Made by a program: the position numbers and the translations under genes. The notes beneath the pieces were generated by a model. The model searched no databases. It saw only the letters and a list, made by a program, of their open reading frames with translations, and was not told the DNA's origin. DNA of 64,000 nucleotides from Prorocentrum cordatum (Eukaryota > Sar > Dinophyceae > Prorocentrales > Prorocentraceae): NCBI GenBank assembly GCA_963575745.1, contig CAUYUJ010001333.1, forward strand, positions 1 through 64,000, read 5' to 3'. How positions within the stretch are numbered: the stretch's first letter is position 1; each line of letters starts with the position of its first letter. Of this stretch, positions 1-10,080 are shown one piece after another.

Positions 1-9
1 GAGGAGGAG

Positions 10-44
<35 letters not shown>

Positions 45-48
45 GGAG
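1..48. repeat. GGA microsatellite at window edge
   Basis: Nearly pure GGA with a few GAA units; it runs off the left edge. Positions 49-225 that follow hold nothing recognisable. Confidence 0.95.
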
Positions 49-228
49 CCCTCGCACGTCGCCGGGCGGTTCCGAGCGAAAGGTGAATGGGAAGAGTCGA
101 GGCTGGCGCGGTTGCATATAGCGCTGCGGTCGGGGCATCATGTCAGGATCGACGAGCGCACCCTTCTCGCTTCCTCGCTCTCCCCGCCATGTTTTACCCT
201 CCCCCTTTGCCACCGCCTCTCCCCTTCC

Positions 229-573
229 CCGGCTCTTCCTCTTCCTCCTCTTCCTCCTCCTCCGCCTTCCTCCCTCCCCCTCCCCTCCTCCTCCCTCTTC
301 CCTCCTCCTCCTCCTCCTCTTCTCTATTCTTTCTCTATTATTTGTTCTTTATTATTCTATTATATCTTCTATTCTCTTATCTTATCTATATAAGTATCTT
401 CTTCTTCTTCTTAGTCTTCGTATTCGTTCTTCTTCTTTCTTCTTCTCTTCTTCTTCTCTGTTATCTCTCTTATCTCTTCTCTCCCTCTTCTTCTGCTTTT
501 CTTCTTCCTCCTCCTCCTCCTCCTCCTCCTCCTCCTCCTCCTCCTCCTCCTCCTCCTCCTCCTCCTCCTCCTC
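229..573. repeat. CTT/TCC pyrimidine tract with pure TCC end
   Basis: Irregular TTC/TCC-rich sequence grading into pure TCC from about 505 to 573. Long ORFs here encode only Ser, Leu or Pro runs and are artefacts of the repeat. Confidence 0.95.
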
Positions 574-589
574 CCCCTCGGTACTTAAG

Positions 590-780
590 TGCCACGTCGT
601 GCTATGCCATGCTACGCTTTGATCTTCAACGCCATGCTATGCAATGTTATGTTCGGGGCCGCTGTGCGATGCCATGCTTTGCGTTGCAAAGCTTTGTGAT
701 GCAATTAATCACTACGCTTTGCGGTGCTCTTCTACGCCATGCCACGCCGTGCTCTACAATGCATCGCGTACCCTTTCGGG
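590..780. repeat. Degenerate TGCCATGCTATGC short-period repeat
   Basis: Words such as GCCATGCTATGC, GCGATGCCATGC and ACGCCATGCCACGC recur at irregular spacing. No gene is seen. Confidence 0.6.
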
Positions 781-823
781 ATCATTGCCCTGCTCGACAT
801 CCGACTGTGCGAGTAGAGAGGGG

Positions 824-892
824 ATCTACGCCATGGTAAGGGATAGGAGGGAGGGGTCGGATGCAGATATGACGCGAGCGTACCTAGCTTGT
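824..892 (+). repeat. R9 copy 1: conserved motif before a TCC tract
   Basis: Contains CCATGGTAAGGGAT, then a G-rich stretch, then ATATGACGCGAGCG and a CTAGCTTG end. A long TCC tract follows at once. The same motif sits beside a TCC or CT-rich tract in the same relative orientation at 17334-17414, 31818-31895 and 56286-56350. Confidence 0.75.
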
Positions 893-1036
893 CCCCCTCC
901 CCCTCCCCCTCCCCCTCCTCCTCCCTCCTCCTCCGCCTCCTCCTCCTCCTCCTCCTCCTCCTCCTCCCTCCTTCTCCTCCTCCTCCTCCTCCTCATCCTC
1001 CTCCTCGTCCTCCTCCTCCTCCTCCTCCTCCTCCCT
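886..1036. repeat. CCCCCT/TCC microsatellite
   Basis: CCCTCC repeats followed by nearly pure TCC. This is the tail-like tract next to R9 copy 1. Confidence 0.95.
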
Positions 1037-1168
1037 GCAGGGATGACGCCTGGTGCCCGCGCCCCAGGGGAGGCTGTGCAGGCCGCCCCCCTCGGGGGCC
1101 CGCGGCTCCGCGGGGAGCCCGAGGGTCGCGCCGCGGAGCGCCGCTGCCTGGGCGATGCGCCGGCGAGG

Positions 1169-1629
1169 CTGGCGATGCGCCGGGGACGCCCGATGGAGCT
1201 GCGGAGGGGCAGCGATACAGGCCCCGGAAAGAAATTGAAGGGGCCCAGGGACACACACAAATAGATACAGGGCAATGTTTAATACATGGGATTTTTAAAC
1301 ATATAGGATTTTAATACATGATAAATTCATGAATTCATTTATGCATGAACTCATCGTTGTTTTTAATACTGAATCCCTCCATTTTGAATACGTGATCCGC
1401 ACGCGGAGCATGTATTAAAAACGGCACTGTAGGCACAACTAACAGGATTCCCCCATATGTTCCTGCATTTTCTGGGTTTTCGTCTTCCCCCCCACTTCCC
1501 ATAATTTCCCATATTTTCTGGGAATCGACGATTAATTGTGTCTGTGTGTTTCCTCCCCTCCTTAGATGCGCTGGGGACGCCGGATGGAGATGCTGAGGGG
1601 CAACGACACAGGCCTCGGAAAGAAATAGC
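1169..1629 (+). repeat. ~66-bp direct repeat flanking an R2 copy
   Basis: Positions 1169-1236 and 1566-1629 are diverged copies of one sequence (both contain GATGCGC, GGGGACGCC, GATGGAG and CGGAAAGAAAT). They bracket R2 copy 1. Read in the same frame, both give DA(P/L)GTPDG and RPRKEI, so the flank may be coding-derived. It is either an unusually long flanking duplication or an insertion into a pre-existing tandem duplicate. Confidence 0.65.
1237..1565 (+). mobile_element. R2 copy 1 with AT-rich insertion
   Basis: Starts GAAGGGGCCCAGGGACACAC and ends TGTGTCTGTGTGTTTCC plus CTCCTTAG, with the internal words CATATTTTCTGGG and AATCGACGATTAATTG shared by the family. About 175 bp of AT-rich sequence (1266-1440) absent from other copies is inserted after the 5' end. 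Confidence 0.75.
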
Positions 1630-2184
1630 GAACACTCATGCCACATTCATCTGTCAACGCCTCCCCCTCCCAACAATGTTCGAAGGTGGCGGTGGGCCTG
1701 ATGAGTTGCACCTCGACCGCAATATCCCGCGCGAGTGCCAGCTTTGAGTTTGGGGGGCAAAGGGGGTGCTCACGAATTGTTTCCCTCTACCGCAGGCGGG
1801 GACTGGCAAACGGGGGGGACGCATCGACCTGGAATCGGCGATGCATCGCCGACAGATCGGCGATAGGCCTCCGATAGCGAATCCGCACCCTCCTGGGCAG
1901 GCCGGGGCCATCGGGCCTCTGTCGGCGATCAATGGGCGATTTGGGGGTCGATGCGTCCCCCCGCTATGCCTATCCCCCCCCCATCGCTGCCCCCGAGATG
2001 CGCTGGGCACGCATCGCTGCGACGCTGGTAGCGACGCTGGCGGCGACGCGACGGCGACGCGATGCGCTGGCGGTGCGCTGGGCGCCGCATCGCCAGTGGC
2101 ACTGGCGATGCGGCGCGACCCTCGGTCCCCGCCCCGCTCCGGCCCCGCAGGGGCGGCCCGAGAGGCCAGACTGGCCAACTGTCG
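1630..2184. repeat. GATCGGCGATGCATCGCC-rich dispersed segment
   Basis: From about 1795 the words GGCGATGCATCGCC, ATCGGCGATAGGCC and GCGAATCCGCAC recur. A diverged copy of this arrangement lies at 16590-16784 and related GCATCGCCGAT repeats at 15188-15260. Short ACGCTGGCGGCGACGC repeats follow at 2010-2075. No gene is seen. Confidence 0.5.
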
Positions 2185-2352
2185 GGGACGGACAGACCCC
2201 CCTTTCGCAAAACGTGGTTTGGTGAAAACGACCTGAGGCCCAAACCTGGCGGTCGCAAGCCTGGAAAATAGCGGCCACGGCGCCCTCCGGAGGACTGAAA
2301 ACGGACAATTCACTAATCGACGTGTCACTGTTGGGGGTTCTGTCCACCCCCG
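2185..2352. mobile_element. R4 copy 1: MITE-like element
   Basis: Inverted ends: GGACGGACAGACCCCCC on the left, GGGGGTTCTGTCCACC on the right. The interior shares AAACGTGGTTTGGTGAAAAC, GAAAACGGACAATTC and AATCGACGTGTCA with the copies at 8708, 9594 and 30091. Confidence 0.75.
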
Positions 2353-3780
2353 AAACTGGTGGTTGGCAGCGGCGGTCCGGCAGCGTGGTGGTGCTGGTCG
2401 TGTAGCTCGTCAGGGTCGTGATGCTCCACGTGGTGAGGGTCGCGGAGATCGTGCTGGTCACGCTGGTGCTGACGCTGGTCGCGCTGGTGGTCGCCGTCGA
2501 GCTGGTCGTGGTGGTGCCCACGCCAGAGCCGAACTCTCCGGTGACCCCAGTGAGGTTTTCAACCGAAGCGTTGCCCACCTCGGCAGGGCCGAGATGGACA
2601 GCGATGAAGGGACGGATAGTGTGAGCATCAGGGTGCCGAGGGAGAGCAGGAGCAGGAGGGCGACGACCAGGAGGGCGAGGATCACGAAGGTGAAGATGTG
2701 GAGGATGATCAAGACCAGGATGGGGCAAGGCAGGAACATGATCGGGCGCTTGACGGGGAGGAGAATGTGCAGGATGGAGGGCTGATTGATCATGCGTGAA
2801 CAAGGATGAGGGACGGAGCGCGCGGCAGAAAACGAGGACGGGTGGACGCCGCGTGCGCAATCATTGACAAGGGATGAAGAATCATATGGAAGGATGGTGG
2901 TGGCAATCACGTGAATGATGTGGCGGCCAAGGGGATGCGTTTTGACTGCCTGCTGGTTTCTGCGATAATGGCTTGATACAGACTTGCCCGAAGGCGATGA
3001 GGTTTCACGACTCGTCTTCTGCAGCTCGGCCATACGATTGATATGGTTCCTGCAACTCTTCGGGTTGATGTGGTTCATTTGCAACTCCTCGAGCTGATGC
3101 TTGGTAACCGCTTTCGTTTTACTCGTAAGCTCAGATGTGGACCTCGGAGGCGTTCTTTGCTTTCGCTTTCGAAGTTGGCCAATCGGTGCTTGACTTCCCC
3201 TCCTCTACGCCCTAGCCAATACAATGAACATGCTGTTGAGCTCCTCGAGCTCCTGGCCCCGCGCAACTACGGTTTTCTGGATGGTAAGAACTCACCGTTC
3301 TCAGCAGCAGGCTCATTTTCGAGCTGATCGCACTGCTGGCGCATCCCCGCCAGATCGGCCTTGACGCCCTTCTTCGTGGTCATGACGTGGGCCCAGGAGG
3401 CGTACGCGATTGCATCGAGAGCACTTCTCAACCAGTAGTGGGATTGGCACCCTCAAGCTTCATCGCGAGTGCACCCGACGTGCCCTGGGTGTCCCGAAGC
3501 TCCTCCCCACGCCTTCCCACCTGGCTACGCTACGCACGCCGTCATCGGCCTCTGGCCTCCTTCTCGTCGGGGGTCAAGCCCATGATGTCGTCGGCGACGC
3601 TCGCGCATGACCGATGCCGCTCCTGACCTTGCTCGCACGGCCGATCGGGAAACGGCGCACTGCTCGGTGAGCCGCGCTCCCCGATCCGGCATTCGGCGGA
3701 GGCGTCTCCCCGACCTGAGCGCTGGCGTCACTTTCAGCTCGTCAGGTAGTAACTCCTTCAATTTCATCGAAAAAACGATG
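2353..3780 (-). pseudogene. Decayed coding region, possible coiled coil plus membrane segment
   Basis: Unrecognised and speculative. Minus-strand frames show protein-like pieces interrupted by stops and frame changes: KGVKADLAGMRQQCDQLEN near 3310-3370, QELEELNSMFIVLARA near 3210-3260, then ORF 3084-2458. The latter carries a long hydrophobic segment at about 2660-2760 (FLPCPILVLIILHIFTFVIL and onward), and a second frame then gives a Thr/Ser-rich stretch (2540-2380). Coiled coil, membrane span and Thr-rich outer segment would be a coherent single-pass membrane protein. No reading joins the pieces without at least two frame changes, and the Thr-rich part comes from GTG-type repeats that could arise by chance. 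Confidence 0.3.
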
Positions 3781-4140
3781 AAAGGGGTATTTGTGTGCCC
3801 GACTGAGGTGCCACCAATTTCAAGGTGAATGTGGGGGTCGGGCGCAGGGTCCCGGCAATGCTATTTCCATGGGCCACGCATGGGCGATACATCCTCGATT
3901 GCTGTGTTCGGCGGGGGAACCAATTGAAGCTCCCCGCCTGCACCCATGCGCGAGACGGGTAAACGAAGCAAGGGAACCGAATTGAAGCCGGACGAGGTCG
4001 AAAGAGGCTGACTCTCGACGACGGCTGCTCCAGCGCCGAAGCCAAACTCAACCTCCTTTGCTTGGCGTCTCCCACACCACTCGCCTCCTTCAGCGACGGG
4101 CGGCGCGCCGCGCGCCCTTGCATGGGGTGGCGAGGGGGAA
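3781..4140. other. No gene seen
   Basis: GC-rich unique sequence without a credible ORF or recognised repeat. Confidence 0.6.
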
Positions 4141-4500
4141 AGAGAGAATGAGAGAGAGAGAGGGAACGAGAGAGAGAGAGAAAGAAAGAAGAACGAGAGA
4201 GGGAGAGCCATACATATACACATACATCAACATCTACATATACAGTTACGCCTACATCTACATGTACATCTACATATTCATATGCATATGTGCTATATAC
4301 AGATGTATATTTACACACATGTGCATGTATGTGTGTATGTGCGTGTGTATGTATGTATGTTTGTATGTATGTGTATGTAGGTGTATGTAGGTGTATGTAT
4401 GTATGTATGTATGTATGTATGTATGTATGTATGTATGTGTATATATGTGTGCATGTCTGTATGCATGTATGTATACATATATATATATGTGTATACTATA
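4141..4500. repeat. GA tract followed by ATGT/ATAC microsatellite
   Basis: GAGA-rich to about 4206, then TACA/TATG repeats, with pure ATGT at about 4393-4440 and a short TA run near 4480. ORFs here (Met-Tyr-Val runs) are repeat artefacts. Confidence 0.95.
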
Positions 4501-4557
4501 ATTTGATTAACATGTGTATACATGTTCATTGCGGCAAGCCCATCCTGGGCCCAGGAA

Positions 4558-4690
4558 CTGGCCATCGCTAGGACGTCCATTCCCTATGTTTTGTTCGGTT
4601 TCGTGCGTGGTTTGTTCGCCAAATGATCAAGGATGCTCCTCGATGGTCTTCGCCGAAGGAAACATGCACATGTCCGACCGATGCCAAGGG
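4558..4690. mobile_element. R6 copy 1: small inverted-repeat element
   Basis: Left end GCCATCGCTAGGACGTCC pairs with right end GTCCGACCGATGCCAAG. The interior shares GTGCGTGG and GATGCTCCTCGATGG with copies at 10081 and 10785. Confidence 0.7.
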
Positions 4691-4884
4691 AACCGTGCAC
4701 GTGCCTTCCTCCCGGAAAAAACCTCACAAACAAACGTATGCGCCGCACCGGGGCCCAGGATGGGCCGGGCCAGGGGCACCGGCTGCGTGCAGATCTGGCG
4801 GCCCGTCTGCCCGTGCCCCTGCCGCGGTGCCATCTGCGCGGCCACTTCACGCCCTCATTTCACAACCCTGGATAGAAACAGTCG

Positions 4885-5084
4885 AACTCTATACACCGAC
4901 GCTGTTTCCGGCCCTGCATTAAGATTCGCACTGGAAAACCGACCCTGGTGTATACGGGGCCCAGTCTCAATGTTTCCCCACAACATCGAAGAACAAAAAC
5001 ATACACCACAGCACCCCAGCGTCGTCCCCGACACTCAAAAACTACTGGGATTGAAAAACAGCCCGCCACTGGTAATGTATATGT
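4885..5084 (+). mobile_element. R7 copy 1: ~200-bp dispersed repeat
   Basis: Starts at ACTCTATACACCGACGCT, contains ACACCACAGCACCCC and GACGTCGTCCCCGA equivalents, and ends AAACAGCCCGCCACTGGTAA. Copies in the same orientation lie at 25996 and 52880. No clear terminal inverted repeat, so it may be a SINE-like element; class uncertain. Confidence 0.7.
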
Positions 5085-5778
5085 TCCTGTAGCAGGCGCG
5101 CAATCACCGAAAGCCTTGCACGGGGAAGCTGCTGCAGCAGCAGGCAGGCAACCCTCGCCGCTGCACTGAACGGCCGCAAGCAAAGAACCGTCGGTCGACG
5201 CTCGCCTCCGCTTCCCGACCGGGCCGAGCTATGCCAACCGCGTTTCCTGGCTCGCTCTCCCTTCCGCTAGAATTCGTGGAGCGACGATCAAACACGGGTC
5301 TTGCGTGAGATGACGCAGCGAACTTACGCGGTGATCCACGCGGGTAAATAGCGCGGCAAGCCACAATGGAGACGGGGGCACTCACGCGCAACGTCACGCG
5401 GGCAGCTTACGCGCCAATGTTGGTGAACACGAACCCACGTTGTTGCGTCGCACGGTTGAAACGGATTTGCCCTCGTCCTAGGCCCGTCCGACAGCGCGCA
5501 GCTTCCAGCAAGAACGCGCAGCAGCAGCGAGGCAGCAAACAACTCCGGACAGCATTAAGCCTCCGCGAACGACGGCGATCGGCAGCGTCCACAAGGGGCT
5601 CGAGGCTCGAACAGCGGCGCTTCCCGTTGCGCCGCACATGAATCCCCCCCTCCCCCCTCGGAGCGACACCCAGAAGCGAGCGAGCGAGGCGGGGGGGGAA
5701 CGAGGAACGAGGATGCCACCAGCAACCGCTCCCCAAGGGATCGCTGGCAAGGGGAACGCACGTGGCCCACGTGGCACA
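5085..5778. other. No gene seen
   Basis: Mixed GC-rich sequence. Between 5290 and 5410 the word ACGCG recurs often, but no ordered repeat is evident. Confidence 0.6.
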
Positions 5779-5912
5779 GCGAGGAGGAGGAGGATATAGG
5801 AAAGGGGGAGAGAGAAGAGGAGGAAGCGGAGGAGGAGGAAGAGGAGGAGGAGGAGGAAGAAGAGGAGGACGAGGAGGAGGAGGATGAAAGAGAGGAGGAT
5901 GATCGCCGCGCA
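5779..5912. repeat. GGA microsatellite with interruptions
   Basis: GGA/GAA repeat immediately downstream (minus sense) of the unknown ORF at 5999-6907. The reading frame dissolves into poly-Ser/Leu here. Confidence 0.9.
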
Positions 5913-5998
5913 CCTGGGGGCGCGAGTCGAGCCACGCGGCCCCCGGTCGCCCGCGCGCCCCGCGCGGGCGCGGGGATCCTGCGCATCCGGCGGCGTGC

Positions 5999-6907
5999 TC
6001 AGGACCCCCGACCACAGGGGCCCCGCGCCTCCAGCGGCGGAATCAGGGCCCCCGACCGAGAGGTCGCGCACGACCTGCTTGCAGTAGCCGTCGGGCCTCC
6101 CCCACCGCCCGCGCGGTGGATCTTCGCGCCGTTCACGTAGTAGGACTGCTGGAACCTCCGCGACCCGAAATCGAAGCGCGCAGCCACGATGTGCTGGACG
6201 ACCTCCGCCATCTCCACGCCATCCCAGAACACCGTGTTGAAGACCTTCTCAGCCTCCGACACCTCCGCCTCCGCCGTCTCGGAATCGCCCGACTCCGAGT
6301 GCAACACCTCCTCGTCGAAGATCTCCACGCCGACGGAGAGCATCTGCGCCCTCCTCTGCACGAGCGGCTGCGCCGAGCGCTCGCGCGGGGCACCAGGGAG
6401 GTCAAGAGAGGACTCGACCCACAGGTGGAACTCCACCACCTCGGACTCCGCCGCCACGCAGATGTTGGACACCTGTTTCTGCAGCGACGCCACCTTCGCC
6501 GACCCACCATCGTGGCAACACGCTGCGACGATCATCGGTTCCTCCTCCACCTTCTCCTTCAACGCGTGCTTCTGGAAGTCGGCCTTGTACCCGTCCGCCT
6601 GCGCGCGGTCGCCCGCGCCCAGCTGCTCCAGCAGGACGTCGACCGCGTTGCTGCTGGCGGGCACGAGCGGCGCGGCCTCACCCCGCAGTGGGAAGGCCTG
6701 CGCCCTCAACTGAGCTTCGCGGTCGCTGGCCTTGACGCCGAACGCCCGCGGCAAGGCCCTGCCAGCCGCCCCTAGTGGCGGCGCGTGCCTCGCCTGGCTG
6801 CCCAGCGCCAGCGCCTCCTCCGGCTGCTTCACCACCGCGCTTGGGCAGCCCAGGAGACGGGCGGCCGCCAGCCCATCGCCGAACGAAGGGACGTGGCAGC
6901 CGAGCAT
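5999..6907 (-). CDS. Unknown protein, uninterrupted 302-codon ORF
   Basis: Not recognised. It is one of the few long ORFs here not made of repeat. Codons end mostly in G or C, as in dinoflagellate genes. The product is Ala/Glu-rich and mostly polar. It has an acidic patch (EIFDEEVLHSESGDSETAEA, about residues 195-214) and then a non-repetitive segment ending FGSRRFQQSYYVNGAKI, about residues 248-264. No signal peptide or membrane span is seen. The same frame is open upstream (EALARRAQALRVALDAH) but separated by one TAG at about 6920, so either Met at 6907 is the start or the gene carries a nonsense change. After AKIHRA (about 6110) the protein-like reading moves to another frame (GRPDGYCKQVVRDL), suggesting a frameshift or exon end. 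GGA tracts on both sides suggest a gene fragment or a retroelement-derived exon. Confidence 0.45.
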   Translation of the reverse strand: MLGCHVPSFGDGLAAARLLGCPSAVVKQPEEALALGSQARHAPPLGAAGRALPRAFGVKASDREAQLRAQAFPLRGEAAPLVPASSNAVDVLLEQLGAGDRAQADGYKADFQKHALKEKVEEEPMIVAACCHDGGSAKVASLQKQVSNICVAAESEVVEFHLWVESSLDLPGAPRERSAQPLVQRRAQMLSVGVEIFDEEVLHSESGDSETAEAEVSEAEKVFNTVFWDGVEMAEVVQHIVAARFDFGSRRFQQSYYVNGAKIHRAGGGGGPTATASRSCATSRSGALIPPLEARGPCGRGS

Positions 6908-7004
6908 GTATCCGATGCGCTAGTGCGCGTCCAGCGCCACGCGAAGCGCCTGCGCCCGCCGCGCCAGGGCTTCGGCGCGAGAGGGGCCCATCTCCTCGCG
7001 GCGC

Positions 7005-7165
7005 TCAGGAGGAGGAAGAGGAGGAGGAGGAGAAGGAGGAGGAGGAAACTGAGGATGATGATGATGAGGAGGATGATGAGGAGGAGGAGGAAACGGAGGA
7101 GGATGATGAGGAGGATGATGAGGAGGAGGAGGGAGCAGGATCAAGGAGGAACGAGGAGGGACGGA
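7005..7165. repeat. GGA/GAT microsatellite
   Basis: GAGGAGGAG mixed with GATGATGAG units. Confidence 0.95.
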
Positions 7166-7284
7166 GGAGGAGCTTCCCATTCTGAGCGCTGCCCAGGAGA
7201 GAAGAGGGGGGTAGGCCCGTCCGCTGCCGCGAGGCGGCCGCGCGGCACGCGCTCCTTCGAACCAGGGCACCCCTATCCTCTTTA

Positions 7285-7530
7285 CAAGGGCCCAGGGACA
7301 CACACACACACACACATTCTCACACACACATATAGTTATATATATATATATATATATAGATATATATATAATATATAATAATATATCTATATAACTATAT
7401 CCACACACACACATCACCGATTTCCCCAGATGTTCCCTATTTTTCTGGGTTTTCGTCTTTCCCCTATTTCCCATACGTTCCAGGGAGTCGCCGATGAACT
7501 GTGTCTGTGTGCTTTTGTTCCCCCTCCTGA
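7285..7530 (+). mobile_element. R2 copy 2 with CA and TA expansions
   Basis: AAGGGCCCAGGGACACACAC start and GTGTCTGTGTGCTTTTG plus CTCCTGA end. The ACACAC near the 5' end has expanded into CA then TA dinucleotides (7298-7400). Confidence 0.75.
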
Positions 7531-7765
7531 CGCTTAAGCGGCTCAAGGATCGGGCCCAGAGGGAACACGAGAGGGATCCCGAGCCGAACCTGCGCCGCGC
7601 GAGGCCGTTCGTCCTTGGGGCCTCCTCCCTCAAAGCCCCGCCCAGGAACCGCACGGCCCGAACCAAGGTGGCGACTTGAGGCACTCTGGCCTCGACGACT
7701 CCGGCCCCGGTTTTTCCAGCACCGCGTGAATCGTCCAATCCTTTTCGGAAGTCTCAAGACTAGAG
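7531..7765. other. No gene seen
   Basis: GC-rich sequence between R2 and R1 copies without a supported feature. Confidence 0.5.
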
Positions 7766-7920
7766 TTAGGTCGGGCGTGTCCCTCTACAGGAGTAAAATT
7801 TGAATGAAAATAAGTATGGGGACGATGTTTTTTACTAATTCTCATCATTGTTGAATATTCGTTTGACTACATCCTATTTTTCCTTCAAAATCCGCCTGTA
7901 AGGGGGCATGCCCGACCTAA
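7766..7920. mobile_element. R1 copy 1: MITE-like element
   Basis: Ends TTAGGTCGGGCGTGTCCC and GGGGGCATGCCCGACCTAA. Flanks GACTAGAG and GAATAGAG resemble a diverged target duplication. The middle is AT-rich and diverged. Confidence 0.8.
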
Positions 7921-7937
7921 GAATAGAGGAAACAACG

Positions 7938-8080
7938 GCATAAGCGTAAACTTTGGGCGTTCCGCGCGGATTTCTTGGATCTGCGCTGGCCCCCCTGGCG
8001 CGCGGAGCGCGCCAGGGGCGGCACTGGAGGCGCCGCCGGGGGCGCCTGGCGCGGATCCAAGAAATCCTTGCGGAAGGTCT
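7938..8080. repeat. R3 copy 1: GGCGCGCC hairpin element
   Basis: Arms GCGCGGATTTCTTGGATCTG and GCGGATCCAAGAAATCCTTG around a GGCGCGCGGAGCGCGCC core; a strong hairpin. Confidence 0.8.
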
Positions 8081-8089
8081 GTCTGGCAT

Positions 8090-8285
8090 TATGTCGGGCG
8101 TGTCCCCCCCCTACAGGGGGAATTTAGAGGAAAACTTCAAAATGCCCCCAAAACACCTCCAAAAGGCAACACAAATATTTTAAAAAATAGTCCCCAGACT
8201 ATTGTTGGACTATTTTTGGGTTATTTTTGGTGTATTTTCTATCTTTCGTCGAAAATCCCCCTGTAGGGGGACAGGCCCGACTTAA
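8090..8285. mobile_element. R1 copy 2
   Basis: TATGTCGGGCGTGTCCCC and GGGGGACAGGCCCGACTTAA ends, with the family's AATAGTCCCCAGACTATT centre. Flanks GTCTGGCAT and TTCTGGCAC are a diverged ~9-bp duplication. Confidence 0.85.
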
Positions 8286-8451
8286 TTCTGGCACCACGTG
8301 GGTCGTCCAGGCTCGCGTGGCCTCCGCGCCGCGGGCTGTGCCTTCCCGGGGCCTCCGGGGGCGCACAGATCTGGCCCGGCCGGGGGGGGCCCTCGGCCAC
8401 GGCCCAGCCGCTCAGGGGGAGAGGAGCGGCGCAGAAGAGCGCACACACACA

Positions 8452-8560
8452 CACACATAAACGTTCGGAGGTCCGCGCGAACGTCTCGGGTCTGCGCTGG
8501 AACGTCCGGAGGTCCGCGCGAACGTCCGGAGGTCCGCGCGAACGCCTCCCTCCAAGCCCC
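8452..8560. repeat. R3-related degenerate copy with CGTCCGGAGGTCCGCGCGAA triplication
   Basis: Preceded by a CA run. The word GGAGGTCCGCGCGAACG occurs three times. Resembles the R3 outer arm without the GGCGCGCC core. Confidence 0.5.
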
Positions 8561-8707
8561 TGCAAGCGGGTTGCTAGTAAACGGGCCGGTAGCCAAGGGT
8601 GCGTTTCCAACAGTGTTCTCGAAAAACTGATCTGCTGCGCACACGTGCGAGGTGAATTTCCCCGCCCAGAGTTATGATGATGGCGAACGTTTTCTTATTC
8701 TCGGCAA

Positions 8708-8870
8708 TGGACAAACCTCCCTTTAGTAAACCTCCCTTTAGTGAAAACGGCCTATGACCGAAACCGACGGACCTGGACCCGCAAAAATAACGGCCGCGAC
8801 GCCCTCTCGCGAGCCGAAAACGGCAAATTCGCTAATCGACGTGTCAGGGTAGGAGGTCTATCCACCTCCG
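8708..8870. mobile_element. R4 copy 2
   Basis: TGGACAAACCTCCCTTTAG at left and GGAGGTCTATCCACC at right. The TAAACCTCCCTTTAG word is duplicated near the left end. Confidence 0.8.
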
Positions 8871-9240
8871 ATATTCGGCGTTTCGACAGTGGGCGGGAGG
8901 GGGGGGGGGGCCGGGGTCTGGCTCTGGGCCTCTGCTCGGGGCGACTGCTTGGAACCGTGCGTCCTCTGGGGGAGACTCCACCTGCCTGAGGCGGGCGCCA
9001 AAAACAGCCAAGATCTACTCCATGAGGGGGGGGGAGGGGGGCGGTGCGAGGGTCCGCGCCGATCGGCAAAACAAGGAATAAGAAACGATCACATGTGTAT
9101 CGACGTGTTTGTCGTCCAGGATCATCACGCACCAGTGCGAGGCACAAATGCCCTGTCAAGCCCGTTCTCGCTTGAAGAGGCCCCTCAGCTGCCTCCCCGT
9201 TCACTAACGCCCCGCTTGCAGGGGCTTGGTTCTGGGCGCG
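8871..9240. other. No gene seen; long G runs
   Basis: Runs of 9-10 G near 8895 and 9025; otherwise featureless. Confidence 0.5.
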
Positions 9241-9264
9241 CGGAGCTCGGGGATCTGCTGACCC

Positions 9265-9450
9265 AGGTCAACCCAGACCCGGCTCAGTCAGGCCTTGCAG
9301 AATCCTGCAAGATCCTGCGAGATCCTGCACCCAAACCAGGCTCAATGCGAAGGGTTCTGCAGGATCCTGCAGGATCCTGCGCCCAAGCCCGGGTCAATGC
9401 GACCCTGGCCCTGCAGGATCCTGCAAGATCGGGCGCCTTGGTTGACGCCT
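9265..9450. repeat. GGATCCTGCA short tandem repeat
   Basis: Units of CTGCAGGATCCTGC and CTGCAAGATCCTGC interleaved with CCCAAGCCCGGGTCAATGC-like spacers at about 60-bp spacing. Confidence 0.75.
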
Positions 9451-9593
9451 GTTTGCATTGACCCCCCGTCTCAAGGCTCCCGAGGAGCGCGCGAGGGGCG
9501 GCTCCAGAGACACCGCCGAGGGGCCCAACGCCGACCCAAGAACTCCGCCCGGACCACCGATGCTGTTTCTGGGTTTTCCTTTTCTCGTTTCGG

Positions 9594-9762
9594 CGGTGGA
9601 CAAACCTCCCTTTAGTAAACCATCCTCTGTAGTGAAAACGGCCCAGGACCGAAACCGACGGCCCTGGACCCGCAAGAGTGACGGCCGCGATGCCCTCTCG
9701 CGAACCGAAAACGGCCAATTCGCTAATCGACGTGTCAGGGTAGTAGGTCGACCAACCTCCGA
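9594..9762. mobile_element. R4 copy 3
   Basis: Starts CGGTGGACAAACCTCCC and ends GTAGGTCGACCAACCTCC. Closest relative is the copy at 8708. Confidence 0.8.
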
Positions 9763-10080
9763 TGCAGTGCGGGCGCGGCCGCAAGAAAACCTCGCAAGAA
9801 ACCCAACCCTGAGAACACGTGCGCGAGGTGCACCTGAGGGGAAACCTGAAGCACCCTGAACGCAGCAACCCCTTCAACGGCTGCGGGAAGTCACCGCGCA
9901 GCGCGCGGAGCGAAGAAACCCAGGATGCCCTGACGAAAACATATGGTTTCTTGATGCGCGCCCCCACAATATATATCTCATTCGTCGACCAGAGAGCTTG
10001 GAGGCGGAGGAGGCGCGCCGATTTTCCGAGCTGCGTCCTGCCTTGGCGACGACCGAGACTGCCAGGACACAACGAAATGC
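9763..10080. other. No gene seen; weak R8 similarity
   Basis: AAGAAACCCAACCCTGAGA near 9800 and AGAAACCCAGGATGCCCTG near 9914 resemble pieces of R8 (26210, 58583) but the order is too broken to call a copy. Confidence 0.4.

Noticed and set aside
6116-6775. 219-codon plus-strand ORF rich in His, Leu and Arg
   Set aside because: Antisense shadow of the minus-strand ORF at 5999-6907, whose codon use and sequence look more protein-like.
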